From: Prevotella sp. E2-28
GTDB lineage: Bacteria > Bacteroidota > Bacteroidia > Bacteroidales > Bacteroidaceae
Assembly (NCBI RefSeq): GCF_022024055.1
Contig: NZ_CP091788.1
Location: forward strand, 2,728,001 to 2,792,000
Direction of reading: 5' to 3'
DNA: 64,000 bases
The notes beneath the pieces were generated by a model. The model made no database searches and had not been told where the DNA came from. It worked only from the letters and a program-made list of their open reading frames with translations. A program made the translations under genes and the position numbers. The stretch's first letter is position 1, and the number at the start of each line of letters is the position of its first letter. Below, in pieces: positions 25,560-34,708 of the stretch.

Positions 25560-26918
25560 TCAGAACTTATAGTCGATACCTACGCCCAATACATGATTGG
25601 TGCGGCTGAAGGTATCAGAACCTGCATATGGAGTGCCAAGATAATTGGCACTCTCTACTTTATAGTCGCTGTAGAGCGTGCAGAAATAACTAACATTAAG
25701 GCGAACCTTTTCATTCAAATTAACAGCAGCACCACAACCCAAAGAATAGCTGTCGCAAGCAAAAGATGTATGGGTCTGATAGTTGTCAGACAATCCGTAG
25801 TCTGTGCGCTGACCACCTAAGCTCACCGTGAACTTCTCATTGATATCATATTCAGCACCTAACAGGACTTCATGAGTGCCATGCTCCAGTTCATCCTGAC
25901 GGTTGCCTGCCATCTTAGCACTCTTATCATCAAAGAAATGATACTCTGCAGCAGCACGCAGCTTTGGTGTAATCTCATACTGGGCAGCCACGGTGAGCAG
26001 AGAAGGCATGTCGTAACGTGTCTTAGCGCCATCCTCATAAGGAGCAACCTTATCACCAAACTGCGCTAACGCAGTAGCACCTTCAATATAAGGCATGACG
26101 GCAGCAGTAGTAGGATCTGTATTCTTGATACGGCCAGATAGCGTCTGAGTATCATTCTCCGTGTTAATCTTTGTACGGAACTCATAACGGGCAGCTACCG
26201 TAAGTGGTCCTTCGTGAAAGTCCACACTCACAATAGGCGCGAAGCCCCAGCCCTTCTGTAGGCAGTCCAACTGCAGGGCGACTAGGTTCGTACCCCCCAT
26301 GTTTGCCACCACATGACCACGACTATAGCCATCATAATAGTTCGCGCGTACACCCACAGCAGCACTCAGGAAATCAGTGATTTTGTACGCGAAATTCAAC
26401 TGTCCACCATAGATATACTGCTTACCCTTCATCTGAGCATCCATCGCATATGTTCCTGGCATAACACCTTTTTGAGCCAGCATAGTTGTGATAGGAACGG
26501 TAAACATGGGCACACCCTCATCATATTTAACGAAGCCGCCACTACCCACGATGCCAATCATCGTAGATACAGCCCAACGGTCCTGCTTGTAAGAAGCAAA
26601 AAACGCTGGCACAATAGGAGCAGAAGCCTTACCATTATATTTCTGATGGAAGTTATTGCCAGCCATCAGGAAATTAGGAATCTCAGTTTCAATATCGCGG
26701 TTCTGCCAGGGTTTCTGGAAGTTCAGTGAGAGTTGCAGCCCCTCATGTCCCCATGCCAGACCTGCGGGGTTACTATAAGCCGCATCAATCTCCGTTGTTG
26801 CACCACGTGCGAACATACGGTCGAAGGCAATGTGATAGTTAGTGTTGGTCATAAGACCACCGGCCTCAGCCATCAAAGATGCAGAAGCCATTGTCATCAA
26901 TAAGAAAAATTTCTTCAT
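25560..26918 (-). CDS. OmpP1/FadL family outer-membrane transport protein
   Basis: 452 residues from the ATG at 26918, which begins a good signal peptide (KKFFLLMTMASASLMAEAGG). The longer open frame starts inside the promoter. The N-terminus has the FadL-like ATTEIDAAYSNPAGLAWG (family NPAG motif), followed by barrel strands ending in VGIDYKF. FadL proteins take up long-chain fatty acids or other hydrophobic molecules. The promoter has TAATTTTG at 26949-26956. It converges on the TPR kinase gene with no gap. Confidence 0.85.
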   Translation of the reverse strand: MKKFFLLMTMASASLMAEAGGLMTNTNYHIAFDRMFARGATTEIDAAYSNPAGLAWGHEGLQLSLNFQKPWQNRDIETEIPNFLMAGNNFHQKYNGKASAPIVPAFFASYKQDRWAVSTMIGIVGSGGFVKYDEGVPMFTVPITTMLAQKGVMPGTYAMDAQMKGKQYIYGGQLNFAYKITDFLSAAVGVRANYYDGYSRGHVVANMGGTNLVALQLDCLQKGWGFAPIVSVDFHEGPLTVAARYEFRTKINTENDTQTLSGRIKNTDPTTAAVMPYIEGATALAQFGDKVAPYEDGAKTRYDMPSLLTVAAQYEITPKLRAAAEYHFFDDKSAKMAGNRQDELEHGTHEVLLGAEYDINEKFTVSLGGQRTDYGLSDNYQTHTSFACDSYSLGCGAAVNLNEKVRLNVSYFCTLYSDYKVESANYLGTPYAGSDTFSRTNHVLGVGIDYKF

Positions 26919-26948
26919 ATAAATAATTAATGGTTTTGTTTGCGGCTG

Positions 26949-26956
26949 CAAAATTA
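26949..26956 (-). promoter_or_regulatory. -7 box TAATTTTG of the FadL-type gene
   Basis: CAAAATTA on the plus strand, 30 bases before the chosen start. It rules out the longer start at 26987. Confidence 0.72.
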
Positions 26957-27092
26957 GCAAATATTTCCCATAAAATAGCCAAAACAAGATAAAAATGTTT
27001 ATTTTGCCCTTATTATTATTTCTTTTATTACCAACATTATCATTCTTTGGTCCATAGAGGAAGCTACTTCGAAAAAGAAAACAACTTTTCTC

Positions 27093-27123
27093 TTGGTTTT
27101 TCGCTCAGTTTGCACTACCTTTG
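27093..27123 (+). promoter_or_regulatory. purD promoter
   Basis: TTGG at 27093 and TACCTTTG at 27116-27123 are spaced exactly as in the lysS promoter (23 bases from the TTGG start to the box). The TTG-initiated longer frame starts inside this box. Confidence 0.8.
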
Positions 27124-27153
27124 TACCCGATTTCGAAATCAACTGAACTAAAT

Positions 27154-28422
27154 ATGAAAATTTTACTATTGGGAAGCGGCGGCCGCGAGCACGCCCTGGC
27201 TTGGAAAATTGCTCAGAGCGAGCGAGTGGAGAAACTGTTCATTGCTCCTGGAAATGCAGGCACCTCAAATTGTGGAGAAAACGTTAACATAAAGGCAGAC
27301 GACTTTGAATCCATCAAACAGTTTGTGGTTGAAAAAGGCATTAACATGGTAGTAGTAGGTCCTGAAGACCCACTGGTAAAAGGTATCTATGATAATCTGA
27401 AGCAAGACGAAAGAACAAAGAATATTCCCGTTATCGGTCCATCAAAGGCTGGTGCAGTTTTGGAAGGTTCGAAAGACTTTGCTAAAGGTTTTATGCAACG
27501 CCATCATATCCCGACAGCCCGCTACGAGACATTTGATGGTGAGCATCTAGAAGATGGTTTAAAGTTCTTAGAGACCCTTGAGGCTCCTTATGTGCTGAAA
27601 GCTGACGGACTCTGCGCAGGTAAGGGCGTACTGATTCTCCCCACCCTTGAGGAAGCCAAGAAAGAGTTGAAGGATATGCTGGGCGGCATGTTCGGAAATG
27701 CCTCTAGTCGTGTGGTTATCGAAGAATTTCTGAGCGGTATTGAATGTTCAGTCTTCGTGTTGACAGATGGTGATCATTACAAGATTCTGCCTGAAGCCAA
27801 AGACTACAAGCGTATTGGCGAAGGTGACACAGGTCTGAATACGGGTGGTATGGGTAGTGTATCACCAGTTCCTTTTGCCACTAAAGAATGGATGCAAAAG
27901 GTTGAAGACCGTATCATCCGTCCCACGGTAGAAGGTCTGAAGGCAGAAAATATTGATTATAAAGGTTTCATTTTCTTTGGCCTCATCAATGTGAAGGGCG
28001 AGCCAATGGTCATTGAATATAACTGTCGCATGGGTGACCCTGAAACAGAAAGCGTTATGTTGCGTCTAAAGAGCGACATCGTTGACCTCTTCGAAGGTGT
28101 GGCCGAGGGCAATCTGGAACAGCGTCAGATTGAGTTCGACGAGCGCGCAGCAGTCTGTGTGATGCTGGTTAGCGGTGGTTATCCAGAAGCTTACAAAAAG
28201 GGCTATCCTATCACGGGTATTGAGAATGTTGAAGGCAGTATTGTATTCCACGCAGGTACAACGATGAAAGACGGCCAGGTTGTAACTAATGGTGGTCGTG
28301 TCATTGCTGTTTCTTCCTATGGAAAAGACAAAGCGGAGGCTCTAAAGAAATCATTTACCGAGGCTCAGAAGATACAGTTCACCGACCAGTATTTCCGTCG
28401 TGATATCGGTAAGGACCTGTAA
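27154..28422 (+). CDS. purD: Phosphoribosylamine-glycine ligase (GAR synthetase)
   Basis: 422 residues. Catalyses the ATP-dependent joining of glycine to 5-phosphoribosylamine, the second step of purine synthesis. It begins [17 protein letters not shown], the family N-terminus. The ATP-grasp core shows [30 protein letters not shown] and the signature [25 protein letters not shown]. The start at 27154 lies 30 bases after the -7 box. The first gene of the pathway, purF, is at 42470-44215. Confidence 0.97.
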   Translation: MKILLLGSGGREHALAWKIAQSERVEKLFIAPGNAGTSNCGENVNIKADDFESIKQFVVEKGINMVVVGPEDPLVKGIYDNLKQDERTKNIPVIGPSKAGAVLEGSKDFAKGFMQRHHIPTARYETFDGEHLEDGLKFLETLEAPYVLKADGLCAGKGVLILPTLEEAKKELKDMLGGMFGNASSRVVIEEFLSGIECSVFVLTDGDHYKILPEAKDYKRIGEGDTGLNTGGMGSVSPVPFATKEWMQKVEDRIIRPTVEGLKAENIDYKGFIFFGLINVKGEPMVIEYNCRMGDPETESVMLRLKSDIVDLFEGVAEGNLEQRQIEFDERAAVCVMLVSGGYPEAYKKGYPITGIENVEGSIVFHAGTTMKDGQVVTNGGRVIAVSSYGKDKAEALKKSFTEAQKIQFTDQYFRRDIGKDL

Positions 28423-28440
28423 ATACTTGAGGTATAGGAT

Positions 28441-29376
28441 TTGAAGAGACTACAGAACAAAATAGCTGAAAGCGGATTGACGCTGCCGATTACGGCCATC
28501 TACGCTATCTGTGTGTGGGCAATCGCCATTTTTGGAGGTTCGCCCTCCTTCTTTTCATGGCCTCAGATGGCCTGTTACGTAGCAGCCTCCTACATGATGG
28601 TGGAGCTAAATAACAGCAATGCCCTACTACGCGTACGAAGTAGAATGGTTGCCACCATGTTTATTTTCCTATCCTGCATGTACATTAGCGGTTTCCAGTC
28701 ATTACTGGGCAGCATCAGCTTGATAGGATTTATCATGACCATTATCTTGCTGTTTAACACCTATCAGGATAATCTAGCCACGGGGAAGACTTTCTATGCA
28801 TTCCTTTTTCTTTCACTCTGTAGTCTGATATATCTGGAATATCTCTATTACATTCCCTTGTTCTGGGTTCTCATGGCCAGCCGCTTGCAGTCATTTGGAT
28901 GGCGTACGCTAGCAGCTTCTATTATTGGCCTTATAACGCCCTATTGGTTTGCATCCCTTTGGCTAATCTTACGATGGGATTTTACACCTATGACCGACCA
29001 TCTATCCGAATTTGGCCATTTCATTTTCCCCATTGACTATAGTTCGCTTTCTGTTGAGCAATTAACCATTTATATTTTCCTAGTCATTATTTCTGGTGTT
29101 GGCATCATTCATTTCTGGCAATACAGTTATGAAGACAAGATACGTATCCGCCAATTATTTGGATTCTTTACAGCTGTCAATATAGCTACATTGTTATTTA
29201 TTGCTTTACAACCCCACCTATATGACCATATGATTCGTCCAGCCATAGTCTGTGCAAGTCCTATTGTGGCTCATTTCTTCACAATGACCTCCCACAGGTT
29301 TACAAACATTGCTTTCATTGTTTTCTTAGTAACCTGCACGCTTATCACTATCACGAACCTATGGATGCATTTCTAG
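28441..29376 (+). CDS. Polytopic membrane protein of unknown function
   Basis: 311 residues starting at TTG. No ATG fits before the first helix. It is strongly hydrophobic, with about eight to nine predicted membrane helices (for example TAIYAICVWAIAIFGG, FIMTIILLFNT, IFLVIISGVGIIHFW and the last ANIAFIVFLVTCTLITITN-like stretch). No motif is recognised. It begins 18 bases after purD and overlaps the next gene by 16 bases, so the three form an operon. It may be an envelope protein specific to Bacteroidales. Confidence 0.75.
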   Translation: MKRLQNKIAESGLTLPITAIYAICVWAIAIFGGSPSFFSWPQMACYVAASYMMVELNNSNALLRVRSRMVATMFIFLSCMYISGFQSLLGSISLIGFIMTIILLFNTYQDNLATGKTFYAFLFLSLCSLIYLEYLYYIPLFWVLMASRLQSFGWRTLAASIIGLITPYWFASLWLILRWDFTPMTDHLSEFGHFIFPIDYSSLSVEQLTIYIFLVIISGVGIIHFWQYSYEDKIRIRQLFGFFTAVNIATLLFIALQPHLYDHMIRPAIVCASPIVAHFFTMTSHRFTNIAFIVFLVTCTLITITNLWMHF

Positions 29377-29813
29377 AGTTTCTCACAGGCTACGGATACT
29401 GGGGTATGCTGATTGCAGCTTTTCTGGCTGGTAGTGTTTTCCCGTTCTCGAGCGAAACAGTAATGGTTGCATTACTGGGTACAGGACTTGACGGTTGGCA
29501 ACTCATCATCTATGGCACGATAGGTAATGTCCTCGGCTCTGTCTTCAACTATTTCGTTGGTAGAATGGGTAAAGTAGAATGGATAGAGAAATACCTGAAA
29601 ATCAAGAAGAAAAACATGGATCGTGCCCAGCGTTTCATGGAAGGGCGCGGTGCTTGGATGGGCTTTTTCGCTTTTCTACCGATCATCGGTAGCGCCATCA
29701 CGGTGACCTTAGGTTTTATGCGGGCCAACATGTTCATCTCTTTCCTCAGCATTACCATCGGAAAATTTCTGCGCTACTGGCTGCTCATCTACGGCGCTGG
29801 ATTTCTGTTCTAA
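29361..29813 (+). CDS. DedA/YqaA-like small membrane protein (SNARE-associated Golgi family)
   Basis: 150 residues. The N-terminal pattern GYGYWGMLIAAFLAGSVFPFSSE and the later GRGAWMGFFAFLPIIGSAITVTLGFMR are those of the VTT/DedA superfamily, short YqaA branch. Such proteins are linked to lipid carrier transport across the inner membrane, though the role of YqaA itself is unclear. About four membrane segments are seen. The start lies inside the preceding gene (16-base overlap), which indicates translational coupling. Confidence 0.8.
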   Translation: MDAFLEFLTGYGYWGMLIAAFLAGSVFPFSSETVMVALLGTGLDGWQLIIYGTIGNVLGSVFNYFVGRMGKVEWIEKYLKIKKKNMDRAQRFMEGRGAWMGFFAFLPIIGSAITVTLGFMRANMFISFLSITIGKFLRYWLLIYGAGFLF

Positions 29814-29818
29814 AAAAA

Positions 29819-29851
29819 GCTATCGCCCCTCTAAATAGAGGAAGCGATAGC
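29819..29851 (-). terminator. Terminator of the lipoprotein operon
   Basis: GCTATCGC and GCGATAGC enclose an inner stem (CCTCT/AGAGG). A T run follows on the minus strand. It lies 76 bases after the stop of the large lipoprotein gene and directly after the convergent YqaA stop. Confidence 0.8.
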
Positions 29852-29926
29852 CCATCTTTACCATTATAAATTATTCACCTAATAATTAAACCGTTTAGTT
29901 TTTGTGTGTAAGTTTACTGCTGATCT

Positions 29927-32224
29927 TTACTTGCGTTTTTTTATCTTGATGCGACCATTACTATACACTGTATAGCCATCGTAAGCAATAACAGTTATTC
30001 TGCCTTGAGCATAAGTTAGGTTATACGGACTAAATTCCCTGTTACTATCCATAAAGTCTGGACGGTTTGCCTGTTTATAGTAATCATTGAAGCCGATTTC
30101 CAACCACTTTCCATCTTTGAAGAATTCGGCACTAGCACTATTACTGTAAGTATTATCGTAAACAGGCTCACCCATCTTCTCAATAGCCTTTGCTTTTAAT
30201 GTGTTATAGTCATCCATAGAGAGTGAGTCAGCAAAATACATCAACACTCCACCCTTTCCTACAACAACACTCTCGGTAACAGAAAGTCCGAAATCAGCTG
30301 GACCATTCAAGGTCGGAGCAAAACTAGGAAGAGGATTGTTGGCAGCTGTAACATCCTTCAATCTCTTGGCACGCGCATATAAAGGAATTGTAATCTCTAA
30401 AGTGGCATCACCGATATTATCATCGGTTTCATTCCAACCCCATTCGCCGCCTTGAGCTCTTGCCTTACCGCTAACCTTAATATTATAGGAATTAGCTTTT
30501 TGTGATATTGTTGCGTTACCGCTTACGAATTCTATGTTCATATATCCGCCTTCGCCTTCCGACTGCATCGATACACGGTCTGATTCACCCAATGTGAAGC
30601 TCGTCTTACCATCAGAATAATTTGAAAGATTTATCATTGCCATAACGAATCCGTCTCTTCCCTCATCTTCACTGGGATAGCCTGTGTTAGCTGAGAACAT
30701 ATTGTCAACAATAATCGCGCCACCTTCATTTTCTACGTCTACCTCACCAAATGTAAAGTTATAGGTCTGACCCTTCAGGACAAACTTACCTGTACCACCG
30801 GCATTGATATCGCTACTGAAATTGATAGTATAAGCGTGATCTTTACCGTCAAGTTCGATTTCGGCAGTCTTTACGGAGCCGTCAGCACCACGTACCTTCA
30901 GTTTAGCTTTACCAGTATAGTCGGCAGGCGCAATGATAAAGAACTGACCATCTACGTCAGTATGAACCTTCTTTGTCTGATTACCATTATATTCAATCCA
31001 CACGGTAGCCACGTTGTTGCCTTCACCCTGATTAACAACATTACCGCTAATATGAGCCACTGTAGGCAGGACAATCGTAATGGTACCATCCTTAGTCATG
31101 GGAGAGACGGTCTCCTTCACACTACCGTCGTAATTAGCATAGTCTTCAGAATGCACAGTAACGTAGAACTCAGTATCCTTAGGCACATAAGTGCTGGCCT
31201 GACCCTTGACATTCGTCGTCACATTCTTCTGGGCATCAATATCGACCTTAATACCAGGCAGCAAGTTTCCTTTATCGTCCTTAACAATAACAGTCAGGCG
31301 AACACGTACCTCGGGATAGTCAAGGTTTACCCATGAGAAGTGAGTAACTGTACCTACATACACATCATTAGAGGCATCATAGGTTGCAATACCTTCCTCA
31401 ACCCACAGACCATTACTCTCATCGAAACTCCAGAGAGGAATAGTATTAGGTTTGTTGTCCTTGAACTTTTCAGGTACGGGGAAAGTCAGCGTAGCAGGCT
31501 TACCATCAGCAAGTTGCAGTTTCTCACCAGTGTTCTGATCCGTAAGGTCAACCTTAGTCATACCATAAGAAATTAGCTGAACCTCCTGACCATTGTACTC
31601 AGCGCCATTAACATCTGTACGAACAGCTGCAAGGTCGCCACCAGGCATCATCTCGGCAAAGTTTTCCTTATCTGGATTCAGATACATCATCTGTTCATAA
31701 ACAGTACCGGTAAAGGCCTGGCCGTTGCCATCAACTTTAAAGCCATTACCCTGTAAAGCAACTGTCATGCCCTGATCAGTAGAATAGGTATTTGTAGAGG
31801 AACTAAAGCTTCCTGTCGTTACATAACCATCCCACTGGCTTACCATGACAACATCCCATACATCACCATCCAGTTTCTCTGCAGCACGAACAATCTCCAT
31901 ATAGCCATCCTTCTCGAATTTCACTATGGTACGACCGTTCTTCGTATTCACCTTACCGAGTACAAAACCACCACTACCATCGGTTCTAACAACCTCGGTA
32001 CCAGATGTTACGGTAACGCCTGACAAAGGATCACCATAGGGATCCTTAACGAAACCAGACAGGGCAGACATTTTCATGTTAGCAGGATTTACGGGCGTAC
32101 CATCTTGTATAAGAGGTGAATTAGTGCCACCACCTTTTTCATCGCTGTCACTACTGCTACATGCACTCAGAGCGAATGCACCTACGAACAGGCTCCCAAG
32201 GAGCCAAAAATTGAGTTTTTTCAT
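29927..32224 (-). CDS. Large surface lipoprotein with repeated CarboxypepD-like domains
   Basis: 765 residues with a lipobox (LSAC followed by SSSDSDEKGG, acidic, suggesting surface export). Three carboxypeptidase-regulatory-like modules are seen: about 55-120 (SGFVKDPYGDPLSGVTV), 305-375 (VIVKDDKGNLLPGIKV) and 385-455 (ISGNVVNQGEGNNVATV). The C-terminal half is unrecognised. These modules fold like transthyretin and are often found in secreted binding proteins. It follows the smaller lipoprotein by 50 bases. Together they lie opposite an AraC regulator that probably controls them. The ligand is unknown. Confidence 0.75.
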   Translation of the reverse strand: MKKLNFWLLGSLFVGAFALSACSSSDSDEKGGGTNSPLIQDGTPVNPANMKMSALSGFVKDPYGDPLSGVTVTSGTEVVRTDGSGGFVLGKVNTKNGRTIVKFEKDGYMEIVRAAEKLDGDVWDVVMVSQWDGYVTTGSFSSSTNTYSTDQGMTVALQGNGFKVDGNGQAFTGTVYEQMMYLNPDKENFAEMMPGGDLAAVRTDVNGAEYNGQEVQLISYGMTKVDLTDQNTGEKLQLADGKPATLTFPVPEKFKDNKPNTIPLWSFDESNGLWVEEGIATYDASNDVYVGTVTHFSWVNLDYPEVRVRLTVIVKDDKGNLLPGIKVDIDAQKNVTTNVKGQASTYVPKDTEFYVTVHSEDYANYDGSVKETVSPMTKDGTITIVLPTVAHISGNVVNQGEGNNVATVWIEYNGNQTKKVHTDVDGQFFIIAPADYTGKAKLKVRGADGSVKTAEIELDGKDHAYTINFSSDINAGGTGKFVLKGQTYNFTFGEVDVENEGGAIIVDNMFSANTGYPSEDEGRDGFVMAMINLSNYSDGKTSFTLGESDRVSMQSEGEGGYMNIEFVSGNATISQKANSYNIKVSGKARAQGGEWGWNETDDNIGDATLEITIPLYARAKRLKDVTAANNPLPSFAPTLNGPADFGLSVTESVVVGKGGVLMYFADSLSMDDYNTLKAKAIEKMGEPVYDNTYSNSASAEFFKDGKWLEIGFNDYYKQANRPDFMDSNREFSPYNLTYAQGRITVIAYDGYTVYSNGRIKIKKRK

Positions 32225-32274
32225 AATGTTTATAGTTTTGAATTAATGTAATTAGATATTTTTGACTTACAACT

Positions 32275-33273
32275 TTATATATTCTTTACTTCAATTTTCG
32301 AAATATCAACAAGTGCCTGTGAACTTACCGAACGCCCATTGGTTAAGGTACCGTTGAAAATCATACTAATAGTAGAATCATCCTTACTGGTAGAAAGGGT
32401 ACCACTGGTAAAGAGGCAGCCTTGAACAGGAGTGCTTTCCTGTTTAGCAACATCCCAATAAGAACTGGTTACATCTTCAAAAAAAGCATCTTGAGAAGCT
32501 GTAATTTCCTCACCATCATTAAAATAGATGGTAACCCTGTATCTTGATGCAGCCTTGTTCTCTGTTAGCAAAATAGTTTTTCCTAAACTTGCTGACGCAA
32601 CTTCAACCTTCACTATAGGTGCATTATTCTCCTGTCCAACGAGAAGATACTCATAGGACAAATCGGCATTACTAGAATATCTAACAGAAGCCTCTACCGT
32701 ATAAGAATGACCATCTACTACAATTTCATTCTTTGTAGCTTTAGACTCTGGAACGTTAGCCTGATTATAGACGATCTTATATCTCAGACGCTTATCATTG
32801 ATGAGCGTGCCATCTACCACTAAAGTCAGGTTTCCATCATTTACTATAACGGTAGCTGTACCACTCTTAAAACAGGACGAGGCACCAAGGTTATTGCCGT
32901 CAAGGAAACACCAATAGTTTTGCGGATAGTTCTGATACTGCAGATCAAGGAAGCTATCTTGGTTTTCAATATTGATGTGCGCAGCGAACATCATATCCTC
33001 ATTGTGCTTTGTAAGGTCAATAGTAGTGTTTGTATTGGCAGTACTTCCAATGTTACCACTAAGTTGGAAGCCTTCACCTGCAAGGACATACTGAATAACA
33101 TTATTAGAAGTGGTCACTCTACACTGTCCTTTATAGGTGACGCCATCATAGACAAGTGAATTGTCAGCAAGCAATGTTGGAGTGTCGCCACCCTTTTCAT
33201 CATCGTCACCACAAGCAACGGCAAACAAGGCCATTGAAATCATCAATAAAGAATAAAACTTTTTCATATTCAC
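32275..33273 (-). CDS. Lipoprotein with two similar tandem domains
   Basis: 332 residues. The lipobox is FAVAC followed by GDDDEKGG. Two segments resemble each other: about 38-66 (SLVYDGVTYKGQCRVTT...YVLAG) and about 185-215 (EIVVDGHSYTVEASVRY...YLLVG), which suggests an internal duplication of a beta-sandwich-like domain of roughly 145 residues. No family is recognised. It is the first gene of the two-lipoprotein operon. The box TAAATTTG (33299-33306) lies 26 bases upstream. The second methionine (33267) is an equal candidate start. Confidence 0.72.
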   Translation of the reverse strand: MNMKKFYSLLMISMALFAVACGDDDEKGGDTPTLLADNSLVYDGVTYKGQCRVTTSNNVIQYVLAGEGFQLSGNIGSTANTNTTIDLTKHNEDMMFAAHINIENQDSFLDLQYQNYPQNYWCFLDGNNLGASSCFKSGTATVIVNDGNLTLVVDGTLINDKRLRYKIVYNQANVPESKATKNEIVVDGHSYTVEASVRYSSNADLSYEYLLVGQENNAPIVKVEVASASLGKTILLTENKAASRYRVTIYFNDGEEITASQDAFFEDVTSSYWDVAKQESTPVQGCLFTSGTLSTSKDDSTISMIFNGTLTNGRSVSSQALVDISKIEVKNI

Positions 33274-33298
33274 ATTTAGTAGCTTTAAAAATATGATG

Positions 33299-33306
33299 CA
33301 AATTTA
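33299..33306 (-). promoter_or_regulatory. -7 box TAAATTTG of the lipoprotein operon
   Basis: CAAATTTA on the plus strand, 26 bases before the start codon and next to the tandem repeats. Confidence 0.7.
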
Positions 33307-33330
33307 ACAAGAACCATCTTCTTTTGTATT

Positions 33331-33411
33331 TCATTACTGCAAAACATGTTCTCATTACTGCAAAATATATTCCTAAAATTACAATTATTCATTCCCAAAA
33401 TTGCAATTATT
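33331..33411. promoter_or_regulatory. Two pairs of direct repeats, candidate AraC operators
   Basis: TCATTACTGCAAAA starts at 33331 and again at 33352, inside abutting 21-base units with 19 of 21 matches. AAAATTACAATTATT (33375) and AAAATTGCAATTATT (33397) follow, 22 bases apart. Spacings near two helical turns, between two divergent promoters, suit direct-repeat sites for an AraC-family dimer. Confidence 0.75.
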
Positions 33412-33444
33412 TTATAAAAAGCTTGTATTTAAAGGGATTTTGAC

Positions 33445-33452
33445 TACCTTTG
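33445..33452 (+). promoter_or_regulatory. araC-type gene -7 box TACCTTTG
   Basis: The box lies inside the longest open frame and only 8 bases before the ATG at 33461. It sets the start and implies a nearly leaderless message. Confidence 0.78.
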
Positions 33453-33460
33453 CAATTGCT

Positions 33461-34600
33461 ATGACCTACCTTTTAATCACATCACTACCACTATTGGTAT
33501 CTATCGTAATGCTATTTGTTACAGCAATGGCATTATCAAAACAAAACGACAAACCCATACGCAGACTATTTGTATGGAACATTGCTGTTATGATGCTTTA
33601 TTGTGGGCATTTCATCTATTTCAACCATTTTACATCGATTATACCTGTCAGCGACACCATCTATGCCGCCATGAACCTATTAGTATATCCGCTATACCTT
33701 ATTTATATAAGCGAGATTACTGACCGAACGCCACTGTCTAGCAAACCCAACTTTCTCTGGGTGGCATTCGGCATTCCGTCTATAACGGTGGTAGCAATTG
33801 GTAGCACCTATCTTGCAATGAACGCCGGAACACGCCTCGAATTTATCAGTAACTACTTATATCAAAGGCAAGATAGTCCCATAGAAGGAATAATACTGCT
33901 CCAGAAATGGCTACACATAGGCTGTCACACCATATTCGCATTCCAGGTAATATTTGTTATCACTGCAGGATTCCGCCGCATACGGCGTTTCAACAAGACC
34001 ATCAGGCAATTATATGCTGACACAGACCATCGTGAGATTAAATACATCCCCACCCTTTTGCTGATCTTCATCCTGACATCAATGCTATCTACCATTGTCA
34101 ATTTCATTGGTCGTCAGTTCTTTGTTGACTCTTTGATTGTGGCGTTACCCTCTATAGGATTTTCTGCATTGTTGGCTGCGCTGATATGGTTGGGTACAAA
34201 ACACCGTTTTACCATTCACGACATTCCCCAAGATCAGGAGGATGAGACCATTGATAGCGATACGAAAGCCGACAGCGTGCCAACAGCTCAGAGTGCACAG
34301 ATATATATCAAACTGGAAAACATCATGAATGAGCAGCAAACATTCCTACAACAGGACGTTCTGCTTAACGATGTAGCCAAGCTTCTAGGCACCAACCGCA
34401 CCTATCTGTTACGTGCTTTGAGCAGTTGTGCCCACATGACGTTCAAGGAATACGTCAACCGCAAACGCATAGCCCATGCTGAGCAGTTGATAGCAAGCAA
34501 TCCAACCATGCCAAAGAGCGAGGTAGCAACGCTTTCCGGCTATAACAGCCTGTCATCATTCTACAGAAACTACAATACTTATAAAAAAGAGAATCGTTAA
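33461..34600 (+). CDS. Membrane-embedded AraC-family regulator
   Basis: 379 residues. The N-terminal half has about seven hydrophobic helices (LLITSLPLLVSIVMLFVTAM, then NIAVMMLYCGHFIYF, and so on) and the C-terminal 100 residues are an AraC-type double helix-turn-helix (LNDVAKLLGTNRTYLLRALS and SEVATLSGYNSLSSFYRNY). Such regulators keep the DNA-binding domain on the inner membrane and sense through the helices. The longer frame from 33401 is rejected because a -7 box lies within it. It is divergent from the lipoprotein operon, with paired repeats between, so it probably controls that operon and itself. Confidence 0.85.
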   Translation: MTYLLITSLPLLVSIVMLFVTAMALSKQNDKPIRRLFVWNIAVMMLYCGHFIYFNHFTSIIPVSDTIYAAMNLLVYPLYLIYISEITDRTPLSSKPNFLWVAFGIPSITVVAIGSTYLAMNAGTRLEFISNYLYQRQDSPIEGIILLQKWLHIGCHTIFAFQVIFVITAGFRRIRRFNKTIRQLYADTDHREIKYIPTLLLIFILTSMLSTIVNFIGRQFFVDSLIVALPSIGFSALLAALIWLGTKHRFTIHDIPQDQEDETIDSDTKADSVPTAQSAQIYIKLENIMNEQQTFLQQDVLLNDVAKLLGTNRTYLLRALSSCAHMTFKEYVNRKRIAHAEQLIASNPTMPKSEVATLSGYNSLSSFYRNYNTYKKENR

Positions 34601-34659
34601 TAAATGTAGAGTGGCAGGAAATTCTCAATTCTTCATTCTTAATTTATAATTATAATTTG

Positions 34660-34667
34660 TACCTTTG
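34660..34667 (+). promoter_or_regulatory. -7 box TACCTTTG of the DUF2723 gene
   Basis: A perfect TAnnTTTG match 41 bases before the start codon, after an AT-rich tract of taatttataattat words. Confidence 0.78.
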
Positions 34668-34708
34668 CACGCTAGAAGAAATTTTAACGTTAAAATAAAC
34701 CTATTAAA

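Noticed and set aside
33401-33460. Earlier start for the membrane AraC regulator
   Set aside because: The -7 box TACCTTTG (33445-33452) lies inside this stretch, so it cannot be in the message.
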